From positions 1 through 51,535 of the forward strand of contig CAKTWW010000011.1 of NCBI GenBank assembly GCA_934630855.1: a DNA stretch of 51,535 bases, in the 5' to 3' direction. The notes beneath the pieces are model-generated. The model was given only the letters and a program-made list of their open reading frames with translations, was not told the origin of the DNA and did not search any database. The DNA is from an uncultured Collinsella sp. GTDB lineage: Bacteria > Actinomycetota > Coriobacteriia > Coriobacteriales > Coriobacteriaceae. Below, one piece after another: positions 38,848 to 47,054 of this stretch. Position 1 is the stretch's first letter. Every line of letters starts with the position of its first letter. Made by a program: the position numbers and the translations under genes.

Positions 38848-39798
38848 ATGGCTAAGCGTATCGTTGTCGCCCTGGGTGGAAACGCCCTCGGCGCCAACCT
38901 TCCCGAGCAGATGGAGGCCGTCAAGACGACTTCCAAGGCTATCGTCGACCTGATCGAGGAGGGCAACGAGGTCGTCATCGTGCATGGCAACGGTCCCCAG
39001 GTGGGCATGATCGCCAACGCGATGGCCGAGCTCACGCGCTCTAACCCCGAGAAGTACATTCCCTGCCCGCTGTCCGTCTGCGGCGCCATGAGCCAGGGCT
39101 ACATTGGCTATGACCTGCAGAACGCCCTGCGCGAGGAAATGCTCGACCGTAATATCGACAAGGGTGTCGCCACCGTGCTGACCCAGGTCGAGGTTGCGGC
39201 GGACGACCCCGCCTTTGCTGATCCCGTTAAGCCGATTGGTCCGTGGATGAGCGAGGCCGAGGCCAAGGAGCTGGAAGCTGACCGCGGCTACCAGTTCATC
39301 CACGACGAGAAGCAGGGCTTCCGTCGCGTGGTGGCTTCGCCCAAGCCCGTGAGCATCGTCGAGCTCGACACCATCAAGTCGCTCGTCGAGACCAACCACG
39401 TGGTGATCTCCTGCGGCGGTGGCGGTATCCCCGTCACCAAGGCCCAGGGTAACCACCTTAAGGGCGCTGCCGCCGTCATCGATAAGGACTTTGCGGCCGA
39501 GAAGCTCGCCGAGCAGCTCGATGCCGATGCCCTGATTATCCTGACGGCCGTGGAGAAGGTTGCCATTGGCTTTGGCACCGACCACGAGCAGTGGCTCGAC
39601 ACGCTGACCGCGGCTGACGTAAAGCGTCTGTCCGAGGCCAACGAGTTCGGTCGCGGCTCCATGCTGCCCAAGGTTCAGGCTGCCTCGACGTTTGCCGAGA
39701 GCAAGCCGGGCCGTACGGCGCTCATCACGCTGCTCGAGAAGGCGCGTGACGGTCTTGCCGGCAAGACCGGTACCACGTTTACCGGCGACGCTGAGTAG
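38848..39798 (+). CDS. yqeA: Carbamate kinase
   Basis: This 316-aa amino-acid-kinase fold enzyme converts carbamoyl phosphate and ADP to ATP, ammonia and CO2. The N terminus is RIVVALGGNALGANLPEQME, followed by VVIVHGNGPQVGMIANAM and LIILTAVEKVAIGFGTD. Length and motifs match ArcC/YqeA. It is translationally close to ygeW (14 nt) and followed by a strong terminator. Together they form the ATP-yielding step of the pathway, analogous to the arginine deiminase route. Confidence 0.95.
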   Translation: MAKRIVVALGGNALGANLPEQMEAVKTTSKAIVDLIEEGNEVVIVHGNGPQVGMIANAMAELTRSNPEKYIPCPLSVCGAMSQGYIGYDLQNALREEMLDRNIDKGVATVLTQVEVAADDPAFADPVKPIGPWMSEAEAKELEADRGYQFIHDEKQGFRRVVASPKPVSIVELDTIKSLVETNHVVISCGGGGIPVTKAQGNHLKGAAAVIDKDFAAEKLAEQLDADALIILTAVEKVAIGFGTDHEQWLDTLTAADVKRLSEANEFGRGSMLPKVQAASTFAESKPGRTALITLLEKARDGLAGKTGTTFTGDAE

Positions 39799-39816
39799 GC
39801 ATATCTGCACCATTGA

Positions 39817-39851
39817 GGAGGGTGCCCTGCGTCGCGGGGTGCCCTCCTTTG
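39817..39851 (+). terminator. Intrinsic terminator after carbamate kinase gene
   Basis: GGAGGGTGCCC (39817-39827) pairs along its whole length with GGGTGCCCTCC (39837-39847), with two G-T pairs, followed by TTT. It ends the ygeW-yqeA unit. The gap to 39975 contains no other gene. Confidence 0.85.
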
Positions 39852-39975
39852 TGCTATGGAGAGCCGAGGAGCGCTCGCTGAAAAACTAGCGCGTGCCTGT
39901 TTCGACGGAGTGTGAGCTTGGTATGGTGGGTATAGCAACGTTGACGTCCAACGCAGTCAGGGGAGGGTTGCGGAG

Positions 39976-40590
39976 ATGAAACTCGGTTGCGTGATTATGG
40001 CCTCGGGAGAGGGCAAGCGGTTTGGCTCCAACAAGATGCTCGCCGACATTTATGGCGAGCCGCTGATCGCGCGGACGATTGATTCGGTTCCCAGGGGCTT
40101 TGACATGGTGGTCTCGACGCGCTGGCCCGAGGTCGCCCAGATTTGCAAGGACAAGCATTGTCCGTGCGTGCTGCACGATGGTGAGCTGCGCAGCCAAAGC
40201 ATCAAAGCCGGCCTTTTATGGGGAAAGCGCCGCGGCTGGAGGGGCTGCATGTTCCTGCCGGGCGACCAACCCTTGGTGAGCGAGGAGTCGTTTGAGGCGA
40301 TGGCGCGAGTCTTTGACGAGGGCGGTCGCAAGCATCCGGTGCGTCTGGCATGCAATGGCGAGCCCTCGAGCCCGGTACTCTTTCCGGTGCACCTATTTGC
40401 CCCGCTCATGCGTCTTGAGGGCAAAGACGGCGGAGGCTCGATTTTAAAGGGGTGCGACGAGGTCGCGCTGGTTGAGGCGCGCGCCTACGAGCTGTGGGAT
40501 GTCGACACCGCCAAGGGACAGCGTCGCATAACGGAGCATATCGCCGCCTGCTCGTATTTTGATCGCGTGGCCAACTGCATCAATCAATAA
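39976..40590 (+). CDS. MocA-like molybdenum cofactor nucleotidyltransferase
   Basis: This 204-aa NTP-transferase begins MKLGCVIMASGEGKRFGSNK, the Gly-rich nucleotide loop with Lys. It also shows FLPGDQPLVSEESFEAM, the acidic metal motif, and SSPVLFPVHLF. This matches the MobA/MocA group, which joins CMP or GMP to molybdopterin; the YgfJ protein of enterobacteria holds the same place. It probably makes the dinucleotide cofactor for XdhD; CTP is the likely donor, but that is inferred. SD GGGGAGG precedes the ATG. hyuA follows after 9 nt. Confidence 0.88.
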   Translation: MKLGCVIMASGEGKRFGSNKMLADIYGEPLIARTIDSVPRGFDMVVSTRWPEVAQICKDKHCPCVLHDGELRSQSIKAGLLWGKRRGWRGCMFLPGDQPLVSEESFEAMARVFDEGGRKHPVRLACNGEPSSPVLFPVHLFAPLMRLEGKDGGGSILKGCDEVALVEARAYELWDVDTAKGQRRITEHIAACSYFDRVANCINQ

Positions 40591-40599
40591 GGAGCAATT

Positions 40600-41967
40600 A
40601 TGATCATCATCAAAAACGGCGCGCTCGTGACGCCACAGGGGCTTCGCCGCGCCGATCTTGCCATGGATGGCGATAAGATCGTGCGGATTGCCGCGGCGAT
40701 TGAGCCGGCCGAGGGCGATACCGTCGAGGACGCCGCGGGCTGCTGGGTGTTTCCCGGCTTTATCGATGGCCACACGCACATGCAGTGCTGGACCGGCATG
40801 GACTGGACGGCTGACAGCTTTGAGACCGGTACGCGCGCGGCTGCCTGTGGCGGCACCACGACCATTGTGGATTACGCGACGGCCGATCGCGGCGTGACCA
40901 TGCCCGATGCCTTGGCCGAGTGGCATCGCCGCGCCGACGGCACCTGCACGTCCAACTACGCTTTTCATATGGCGCTTGCCGAGTGGAACGACCGCAACCG
41001 CGTCGACCTCACGGCCATGCGCGAGGCTGGCGTGTCGTCGTTCAAGACCTACTTTGCCTACGACCATCTGCGTCTGGACGATGCCGAGACGCTCGAGGTG
41101 CTCGAGGAGCTTAAGCGCCTGGGCGGCATACTGTGCGTTCATTGCGAGAACGGCACGCTGGTCAACGCGCTGCAGAAGCGCGTGTACGAGCAGGGGATTC
41201 ACGGACCCGAGGGCCATGCGCTTAGCCGTCCGGATGTGTGCGAGGCCGAGGCCGTGGGCCGTCTGCTATATCTGGCGCACCTTGCCGGCGACGCTCCGGT
41301 TAACGTGGTGCATCTTTCGACCAAGCTGGGGCTCGAGGCCATCCGTGCCGCCAAGGCGCGCGGGCAGAAGAATATCTATGTCGAGACCTGTCCTCAGTAT
41401 CTGATGCTCGACGATACCTGCTATTTGGAGCAGGGCGAGGACGGCTTTGCCGGTGCCAAGTATGTGATGAGCCCGCCGCTGCGCCATGCGGGCGACCGCG
41501 CGGCACTGCGCGAGGCGCTTGTGGCCGGCGAGATCGATACCATCGCGACCGACCACTGCAGCTTTAACCTGCACGGGCAAAAGGACCGCGGGCGTGACGA
41601 CTTCCGTGCGATTCCCAACGGCGGTCCCGGCGTGGAGCATCGTCCCGTCGCGATTGCCACGAGTTTTGAGGGGCAGCTGGGCCCCGAGGATCTGTGCCGC
41701 CTGATGAGCGAGAACCCTGCGCGCGTGTTTGGCTTGTATCCGCGCAAGGGCTGTCTTGCCGAGGGCACCGATGCCGATGTGTGCGTGTGGGATCCCCAAG
41801 CGCGCTGGACCATTAACGCGGCGACGCAGCATCAGGCCGTGGACTACACGCCGCTCGAGGGCTTTGAGGCGCACGGCCGCGCCAAGGCCGTGTTTGTGAA
41901 CGGCGTGCTTGCAGCGCGCGACGGTGAGCCCACCGGAGCCCAACCCGGCCGCTACGTCCCTCGCTAG
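40600..41967 (+). CDS. hyuA: Dihydropyrimidinase/hydantoinase
   Basis: This 455-aa cyclic amidohydrolase has the binuclear metal site: GFIDGHTHMQ (His58, His60), a carbamylated Lys149 in SSFKTYFAY, His181 in CVHCENG, and ATDHCSFNLHGQKDRGRDDF with the catalytic Asp. It opens six- or five-membered cyclic diamides such as dihydropyrimidines or hydantoins. In this cluster the natural substrate should be a purine-derived ring. It forms an operon with the MocA-like gene. Downstream, a 144-bp inverted-repeat element separates it from the convergent yqeC. Confidence 0.93.
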   Translation: MIIIKNGALVTPQGLRRADLAMDGDKIVRIAAAIEPAEGDTVEDAAGCWVFPGFIDGHTHMQCWTGMDWTADSFETGTRAAACGGTTTIVDYATADRGVTMPDALAEWHRRADGTCTSNYAFHMALAEWNDRNRVDLTAMREAGVSSFKTYFAYDHLRLDDAETLEVLEELKRLGGILCVHCENGTLVNALQKRVYEQGIHGPEGHALSRPDVCEAEAVGRLLYLAHLAGDAPVNVVHLSTKLGLEAIRAAKARGQKNIYVETCPQYLMLDDTCYLEQGEDGFAGAKYVMSPPLRHAGDRAALREALVAGEIDTIATDHCSFNLHGQKDRGRDDFRAIPNGGPGVEHRPVAIATSFEGQLGPEDLCRLMSENPARVFGLYPRKGCLAEGTDADVCVWDPQARWTINAATQHQAVDYTPLEGFEAHGRAKAVFVNGVLAARDGEPTGAQPGRYVPR

Positions 41968-41980
41968 CAGCAAGGATGCC

Positions 41981-42124
41981 GGGGTAGCTAATTTGGGACG
42001 GGGCTCTTTTAGCTACCCCACCACCTGCCTGATGATTTTTCTGGGACGGGGATGAAATAATCATCTCAGGGCGTTTGCTCAATATGGGGCAGCTAAAAGA
42101 GCCCCGTCCCAAATTGGCTACCCC
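41981..42124. repeat. MITE-like element with 39-bp terminal inverted repeats
   Basis: The left arm at 41981-42019 (GGGGTAGCTAATTTGGGACG and on) and the right arm at 42086-42124 are inverted copies with 37 of 39 bases matching. Each arm also has internal symmetry (GGGGTAGCTA/TAGCTACCCC on the left). The centre holds GATGATT/AATCATC. The right arm covers the stop codon and last codons of yqeC. It may end transcription from both convergent genes. Confidence 0.85.
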
Positions 42125-42855
42125 TTGAGGCTGGTGGCGATGATGGGGCGGTTGAGGGCTGCCTCGAAGCGATCTGCCATCGTTGGGTCGGCAAGCGTGT
42201 CGGCTTGGTTGAGCATGATGCGGGCATTGTTGAGGTTCAGCATCCGCAACTCGGCATTGAGCACCTGGGCGACGCGCTCTGGGGTGGCGATGTCGGTGGG
42301 CTCGCAGCCGCAGCGCTCGCAGAAGAGTTCGGGGCGGTGGACAACCTCGGCGACGGGCTTGCCGAATCCCGAGGCGCCGACGACCCAGACAACGTTTGCC
42401 GTGCCGGCGGGAATGACCGGCTCCCAGGCGGCATGCGCCTTGAGCGGGAGTCGCTTGCTGCCGTCTGCCTCGGCCAGCACGTAGTCAAAGCGCTGCGCTA
42501 GTTGGTCGAGTGGCTCGGCGGGGGAGGAGAGCTTTCCTGTCTCCGGGTCTAAGACACCCGCTTGGCAAATACTCCCGCGGACAAGTCCCACGCATGCCTC
42601 GCAGGTGCAGCCGGGAGCATGCAGGGTTCCCGGCTTCCACGGTGCGGCGTCCAGACGACGGCTCGACCCGTCCCACGGCACACCGGCGACGGGAAACATG
42701 TGTGTGGTGGTGCAAAGGAGCACCCGGCCGCCCGCGCGCATGAGCTCGAGCCCCAGTGCCCTCAGCAACGTCGACTTGCCGCCACTGCCGATAATCGCGG
42801 TAATGCCCGGCTCGATTTTGAGTGCCGAGGCAAGGTTGCCGCTGACCGTTTCCAT
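42118..42855 (-). CDS. yqeC: YqeC, selenium-dependent hydroxylase accessory protein
   Basis: This 245-aa protein has a P-loop-like sequence TAIIGSGGKSTLLRALG (GSGGKST at 23-29) and CTTTHMFPV, as in YqeC. Cysteine pairs CTCEAC and CERCGCEP add a possible metal site. YqeC genes accompany selenium-dependent molybdenum hydroxylases and are believed to help mature them; the step is unknown. It is transcribed opposite to its partners yqeB and xdhC. Its final codons lie in the right arm of the MITE-like repeat, so the repeat now shapes the C terminus. Confidence 0.88.
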   Translation of the reverse strand: METVSGNLASALKIEPGITAIIGSGGKSTLLRALGLELMRAGGRVLLCTTTHMFPVAGVPWDGSSRRLDAAPWKPGTLHAPGCTCEACVGLVRGSICQAGVLDPETGKLSSPAEPLDQLAQRFDYVLAEADGSKRLPLKAHAAWEPVIPAGTANVVWVVGASGFGKPVAEVVHRPELFCERCGCEPTDIATPERVAQVLNAELRMLNLNNARIMLNQADTLADPTMADRFEAALNRPIIATSLKG

Positions 42856-42957
42856 ATGTTCACCGCCGTATAATACTGTGATAATAAATAATCATCAGAG
42901 TAGCGGTCGAACCGCTTTTGCTCTGCTCAAACCGTAGCACAGGGAGGTGCCCCGGGA
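42856..42957. promoter_or_regulatory. Divergent promoter region of yqeC and yqeB
   Basis: The AT-rich core holds TATAAT on the plus strand (about 42870-42875) and TATTAT-type sequence on the minus strand. A hairpin CAGAG, AGCGGT-CGA-ACCGCT, CTCTG (42896-42925) lies downstream and could act on the yqeB leader. SD GGGAGG precedes yqeB. Confidence 0.5.
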
Positions 42958-43752
42958 ATGCTCGTTTATGTTCGCGGCGCCGGCGATATCGCCACGGGCG
43001 TCGCCGCTCGCTTGGTGCGCGCCGGCGTGTCGGTCGTCATGGCCGATATCGCGGTTCCCACGTGCATCCGCCGCACAATCAGTTTTTGCGAGGCCATTCG
43101 TCTGGGCGAGGTCGAGGTCGAGGGCATTCGCGCTCGCTTGGCACAGACGCCGGCCGAGGCGCTTGCGATTACCCAGACGGGGGATGTCGCCGTCGTGGTG
43201 GACCCCCAGGCCAAGATGCTCGACGAGCTTAAGCCCGCCGCCGTGGTCGATGCGATCCTCGCCAAGCGCAACCTAGGCACCACGCGCGACATGGCGCCTG
43301 CCGTCATCGCTGTGGGGCCAGGCTTCACCGCACCAGTCGATTGCGACGCCGTGGTCGAGACCATGCGTGGGCATTTCCTCGGCCGCGTCATTACCCAAGG
43401 CTCGCCCCAGCCCAACACGGGTGTGCCGGGCATTATCGCCGGCTATGGCAAAGAACGTGTTATCCACAGCCCCGCCGCCGGCGTGTTTCGGTCCGACCGC
43501 GCAATCGGCGACATTGTGAGCGCCGGTGACGAGATCGGCTATGCGGGCGATACGCCCATGTGTACGCAGATCGATGGCTGCCTGCGTGGGCTTTTGGCGA
43601 ACGGCGTGCAGGTGACCGAGGGCTTTAAGTGCGCTGACGTCGATCCGCGCGGCGATGCTAGCTATATAAACTATATTTCGGACAAGGCGACGTCGGTCGG
43701 CGGCGGTGTGCTCGAGGCACTCGCTATGCTCACCGATGTCTTTAGAGGATAG
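42958..43752 (+). CDS. yqeB: YqeB, selenium-dependent molybdenum hydroxylase maturation protein
   Basis: This 264-aa protein has an N-terminal Rossmann-like motif (VYVRGAGDIATGVAARLVRA) and the family segments APAVIAVGPGFTAPVDCDAV, GSPQPNTGVPGIIAGYGKER and AGDTPMCTQIDGCLRGLL. These match the EF2563/YqeB group found only beside selenium-dependent molybdenum hydroxylases. Its presence is the best sign that XdhD carries a labile selenium cofactor. xdhC follows after 9 nt. Confidence 0.92.
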   Translation: MLVYVRGAGDIATGVAARLVRAGVSVVMADIAVPTCIRRTISFCEAIRLGEVEVEGIRARLAQTPAEALAITQTGDVAVVVDPQAKMLDELKPAAVVDAILAKRNLGTTRDMAPAVIAVGPGFTAPVDCDAVVETMRGHFLGRVITQGSPQPNTGVPGIIAGYGKERVIHSPAAGVFRSDRAIGDIVSAGDEIGYAGDTPMCTQIDGCLRGLLANGVQVTEGFKCADVDPRGDASYINYISDKATSVGGGVLEALAMLTDVFRG

Positions 43753-43761
43753 GAAGCGGCA

Positions 43762-44805
43762 ATGGAAAAGCTCGATGTGGTGAATGCGGCGCTTGCCGCC
43801 CTGCGTGCTGGCGAGTCGTGCGAGCTCGTGGTTGTGGCCGGCACAGCGGGTTCGTCCCCGCGCGGCGTGGGCGCTTGGATGACCGTTTTTGCCGATGGTG
43901 GCCAGGCGGGCACCATCGGTGGTGGCAAGATCGAGCTCTTTGCGCTGGATGAGGCTCGTGTGCTGTTGGATGCGGGACGCTCGCGCCTAGTCCGCTACAC
44001 CATGGGCGGCGAGAACTCCGATACCGGCATGATCTGCGGCGGAGCCATCTGCCTGTGCTACCTGCATCTTGATGCAACCCAGGCCCCGTTGCTCCAAGAG
44101 ATTGCCGACGTCTTGGCCTATCGACGTATCGGCGACTTCGTCATCGACTTTGAGCCGTTTATTACGAGCGCGCTCGAGGGCGAGGTGGCCGAGTACCATG
44201 GCGAGGAATCGCGCCGCACCATTGCGGGCTGCCCCGGGCTTTCGCTGGTGGAGGAGGGGAGTAAGGTCACCTGCACCAACGCCGCCTCCGAGATTCCTCC
44301 CGCGCACATCGAGACGCTCTGCCCCGAAGGCCTGACCTATATCTTTGGCTGCGGACACGTGGGCGCCGCGACGGCGCGCGTGCTCACGGCGGCGGGCTTT
44401 GCCGTCGTGGCCTGCGACGACCGCCCCGGAACACTGACGCCCGAATGGGTGCCCGGTGTCTACGACCGTCGTCTGGTCGATTACAAGAACCTGGGCGAGC
44501 AGTGCCCCATCGGTCCGCGCGACCTGGTGGTTGTGGCCACGGCAGGCCACAAGTCAGATATCGACGTGGTAATTCAGGCCATGCGCGCCAAGCCCGCCTA
44601 TCTGGGCTGCCTAGGTTCGCGCCGCAAGACGGCCTTTGTGCGCGCCCGTCTGGAGCAGGAGGGCTTTACGCAGGAGCAGATCGACGAGCTGCACCTGCCG
44701 ATCGGCGTCGCCATCGAGGCCGAGGACCCCGAGGAGATCGCCATCTCCATCGCCGCCGAGATGATCCACCTGCGCCGTACCCAACTCGTCCCCCGCAAGC
44801 GCTAA
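43762..44805 (+). CDS. xdhC: XdhC/CoxI family molybdenum cofactor chaperone
   Basis: This 347-aa protein contains the N-terminal XdhC/CoxI motif VVVAGTAGSSPRGVGAWMTV, followed by GTIGGGKIELFALDEAR and MGGENSDTGMICGGAICLCY. The C-terminal Rossmann part carries LTYIFGCGHVGAATARVLTA and LGCLGSRRKTAFVRARLEQE. XdhC-type proteins bind and sulfurate or otherwise prepare the molybdenum cofactor before insertion. It ends the inserted block; a long inverted repeat with a T-run follows at 44824. Confidence 0.92.
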   Translation: MEKLDVVNAALAALRAGESCELVVVAGTAGSSPRGVGAWMTVFADGGQAGTIGGGKIELFALDEARVLLDAGRSRLVRYTMGGENSDTGMICGGAICLCYLHLDATQAPLLQEIADVLAYRRIGDFVIDFEPFITSALEGEVAEYHGEESRRTIAGCPGLSLVEEGSKVTCTNAASEIPPAHIETLCPEGLTYIFGCGHVGAATARVLTAAGFAVVACDDRPGTLTPEWVPGVYDRRLVDYKNLGEQCPIGPRDLVVVATAGHKSDIDVVIQAMRAKPAYLGCLGSRRKTAFVRARLEQEGFTQEQIDELHLPIGVAIEAEDPEEIAISIAAEMIHLRRTQLVPRKR

Positions 44806-44823
44806 CCTCATCCCATTTATATA

Positions 44824-44897
44824 AGTTGCGGTGGAATAGTTCCTAGATAAGCCCAACGGGCGGTCAGCCAGGAACTATTCCACCGCAACTGCTTTTT
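44824..44897 (+). terminator. Long inverted repeat/terminator at right edge of the inserted block
   Basis: AGTTGCGGTGGAATAGTTCC with a final T (44824-44844) is perfectly complementary to 44870-44890 (21 bp), with a 25-nt loop. GCTTTTT follows directly, so the element ends the yqeB-xdhC transcript. Its arm shares AGTTGCGGTGrAATAG with the inverted repeat at 3206-3274, at the opposite edge. Confidence 0.88.
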
Positions 44898-44952
44898 GGG
44901 AATCAATTTGTGCGGGGGAGTTGTGGAGTTGTGCAGGCAGACGAGGTTTTTC

Positions 44953-45118
44953 TGGAAATACGCCCCTAATGCGCGTATAGTACCGATTGTTTTGTCGGCT
45001 CCTGCTGCGTCGAGTCCAAACCGCGAAATGCCATGAGCGGCGCGGATGCAGCCAGGAGGCACGAGGACAACCCGTCGTGGCCACGCCCCGTGCTTAAAAC
45101 CCCAAGAAGGAGTGAACA
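44953..45118 (+). promoter_or_regulatory. Candidate promoter and structured leader of the rplE unit
   Basis: TATAGT (44976-44981) is a good -10; the -35 (TGGAAA, 44953-44958, spacer 17) is weak. The leader of about 130 nt can fold. CTCCTG pairs with CAGGAG (45000-45005 with 45053-45058), enclosing TGC/GCA and CCGC/GCGG stems. An SD, AGAAGGAG, stands before the rplE ATG. A terminator lies just upstream, so this promoter would be the only source of downstream r-proteins in the absence of readthrough. Confidence 0.55.
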
Positions 45119-45676
45119 ATGGCAGAAGAGAAGTATGTGCCGCGTCTGAAGACCAAGTACAACAACGAGGTCAAGCAGCAGCTTCAGGACAAGTTCCAGT
45201 ACGAGAACGTCATGATGATCCCCAAGTTTGAGAAGATCGTCGTGAACATGGGTGTCGGCGAGGCCGCTACCGATTCCAAGGCCATCGACGGTGCCGTGCG
45301 CGACCTGCGCGCCATCACCGGCCAGCAGCCGATGATCACCCGTGCCCGCAAGTCCATCGCTACCTTCCGCCTGCGCGCCGGTATGCCGATCGGCTGCAAG
45401 GTTACCCTGCGTGGCGACCGTATGTGGGAGTTCTTCGATCGTCTGACCTCCGTCGCGATCCCCCGTATCCGCGACTTCCGCGGTATCTCCGCCAAGAGCT
45501 TCGACGGCCGTGGTAACTTCTCCATGGGCGTCACCGAGCAGCTCATCTTCCCCGAGATCGACTTCGACTCCGTCGATCACCAGCGTGGTATGGACATCAC
45601 TTTCGTGACCACCGCCAACACCGATGAGGAGGCCAAGGCCCTTCTGGACGCCTTCGGTTTCCCGTTCAAGAAATAG
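45119..45676 (+). CDS. rplE: 50S ribosomal protein L5
   Basis: This 185-aa protein binds 5S rRNA and contacts the P-site tRNA and S13. It contains [51 protein letters not shown] and the typical end [20 protein letters not shown]. The gene starts the right-hand r-protein segment. The usual neighbour rplX is 42 kb upstream. SD AGAAGGAG fixes the start. Confidence 0.97.
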   Translation: MAEEKYVPRLKTKYNNEVKQQLQDKFQYENVMMIPKFEKIVVNMGVGEAATDSKAIDGAVRDLRAITGQQPMITRARKSIATFRLRAGMPIGCKVTLRGDRMWEFFDRLTSVAIPRIRDFRGISAKSFDGRGNFSMGVTEQLIFPEIDFDSVDHQRGMDITFVTTANTDEEAKALLDAFGFPFKK

Positions 45677-45691
45677 GTTCACCTGCCCTAT

Positions 45692-45721
45692 AAGCGCCGT
45701 TCTCACAAGGGGACGGCGTTT
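45692..45721 (+). promoter_or_regulatory. Intra-operon hairpin between rplE and rpsN
   Basis: AAGCGCCGT (45692-45700) pairs with ACGGCGTTT (45713-45721), with possible extension by two pairs. It sits in the 79-nt gap between rplE and rpsN. TTTGGGG follows, without a real U-run, so partial attenuation or mRNA processing is possible. Confidence 0.5.
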
Positions 45722-45755
45722 GGGGCGAACAATACTCTATGTGAGGAGGATATAA

Positions 45756-45941
45756 GTGGCTAAGACATCGATGATCGTCAAGTGCAATCGCAAGCAGAAG
45801 TTCTCTACTCGTGAGTACACGCGCTGCCAGCGCTGCGGCCGTCCGCACTCTGTGTACCGCAAGTTCGGCCTGTGCCGTGTCTGCTTCCGTGAGCTTGCAC
45901 TCAAGGGCGAGCTTCCCGGCGTTAAGAAGGCCAGCTGGTAA
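45756..45941 (+). CDS. rpsN: 30S ribosomal protein S14, zinc-binding type
   Basis: This 61-aa form is the short type Z S14 with the zinc motif [20 protein letters not shown] (two CxxC pairs). It starts at GTG behind GAGGAGG. The zinc-free long form of S14, where it exists, is encoded elsewhere and used in zinc shortage. The gene lies between rplE and rpsH as expected. Confidence 0.97.
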   Translation: MAKTSMIVKCNRKQKFSTREYTRCQRCGRPHSVYRKFGLCRVCFRELALKGELPGVKKASW

Positions 45942-46060
45942 GTCACTACCAGCGTTTCAAGCATCCGTTTGGAACAGGGAAAACGCGCTAGTTAGGCTTT
46001 GCCGTTAAGGGCGGCGAAGAACCAAGAGCACGTGTTCATCAAGAACGAAGGAGAATCTGT

Positions 46061-46459
46061 ATGAACCTTACAGACCCGATCGCAGATATGCTTACGCGCA
46101 TCCGTAACGCTAACTCTGTGAACAAGGCCACGGTCTCCATGCCGAGCAGCAAGAAGCTCGTCGAGATCGCTCGTGTTCTGCACGAGGAGGGCTACATCGA
46201 GGGCTACGATGTCGAGGACACCGTTCCCCAGAAGACTCTGCACATCACGCTTAAGTATGGTCCCAAGAAGGCTAAGGTCATCAACGGGATCCGCCGCATT
46301 TCCAAGCCGGGCCTGCGTAAGTACACCGGCGTTGCCGACATGCCCCGCGTCCGCGGTGGCCTTGGTACCGCCATTATTTCCACCAGCCATGGCGTCATGA
46401 CCGACCGCGATGCTCGCAAGCACAACGTCGGCGGCGAGATCATCGCTTACGTCTGGTAA
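46061..46459 (+). CDS. rpsH: 30S ribosomal protein S8
   Basis: This 132-aa protein begins [20 protein letters not shown] and ends with the C-terminal [21 protein letters not shown]8 is a primary 16S rRNA binder and in Escherichia coli the translational repressor of the spc operon acting near rplE. The 119-nt gap before it contains loosely paired AGCGTTT/AAACGCGCT arms, and SD AAGGAGAA precedes the ATG. Confidence 0.97.
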   Translation: MNLTDPIADMLTRIRNANSVNKATVSMPSSKKLVEIARVLHEEGYIEGYDVEDTVPQKTLHITLKYGPKKAKVINGIRRISKPGLRKYTGVADMPRVRGGLGTAIISTSHGVMTDRDARKHNVGGEIIAYVW

Positions 46460-46492
46460 TTCGCTCGGTAGGTAGAAGGAAAGGAGATCACC

Positions 46493-47029
46493 GTGTCTCG
46501 TATCGGTAATAAGCCTGTCCAGATTCCCGCCGGAGTCGAAGTGGCAGTCAACGGCAACAACGTTGTCGTCAAGGGCCCCAAGGGCCAGCTCGAGCTCGAT
46601 GTCTATGAGAAGCTCGCTATCAACGTCGAGGACAACGTCCTCACCGTTTCCCGTCCCGACGACGAGCGTGAGACCCGTGCCCGCCACGGCCTCACCCGCG
46701 CCCTCATCCACAACATGGTTGTTGGCGTTTCCGAGGGCTTCGAGAAGAAGCTCGAGCTCGCCGGCGTCGGTTACCGCGTGCAGCAGAAGGGCAAGAACCT
46801 CGAGTTCTCCCTGGGCTTCTCGCACCCCGTGATCGTCGAGGCTCCCGAGGGCATCACCTTCGAGGTTCCCGACAACACCCACGTGAACGTCAAGGGTATC
46901 AACAAGCAGCAGGTCGGTCAGATCGCCGCTGAGATCCGCGGTCATCGTCCTCCCGAGCCTTACAAGGGCAAGGGTATCCACTACGTTGGCGAGCACATCC
47001 GCCGCAAGCTGGGTAAGGCCGCCAAGTAG
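46493..47029 (+). CDS. rplF: 50S ribosomal protein L6
   Basis: This 178-aa protein has the two-domain L6 fold with [31 protein letters not shown] and the C-terminal signature [20 protein letters not shown]. It lies near the sarcin-ricin loop and factor-binding site. The start is GTG behind AAAGGAG. Confidence 0.97.
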   Translation: MSRIGNKPVQIPAGVEVAVNGNNVVVKGPKGQLELDVYEKLAINVEDNVLTVSRPDDERETRARHGLTRALIHNMVVGVSEGFEKKLELAGVGYRVQQKGKNLEFSLGFSHPVIVEAPEGITFEVPDNTHVNVKGINKQQVGQIAAEIRGHRPPEPYKGKGIHYVGEHIRRKLGKAAK

Positions 47030-47054
47030 TCGTAACCGACTCACTCGCATAAGA

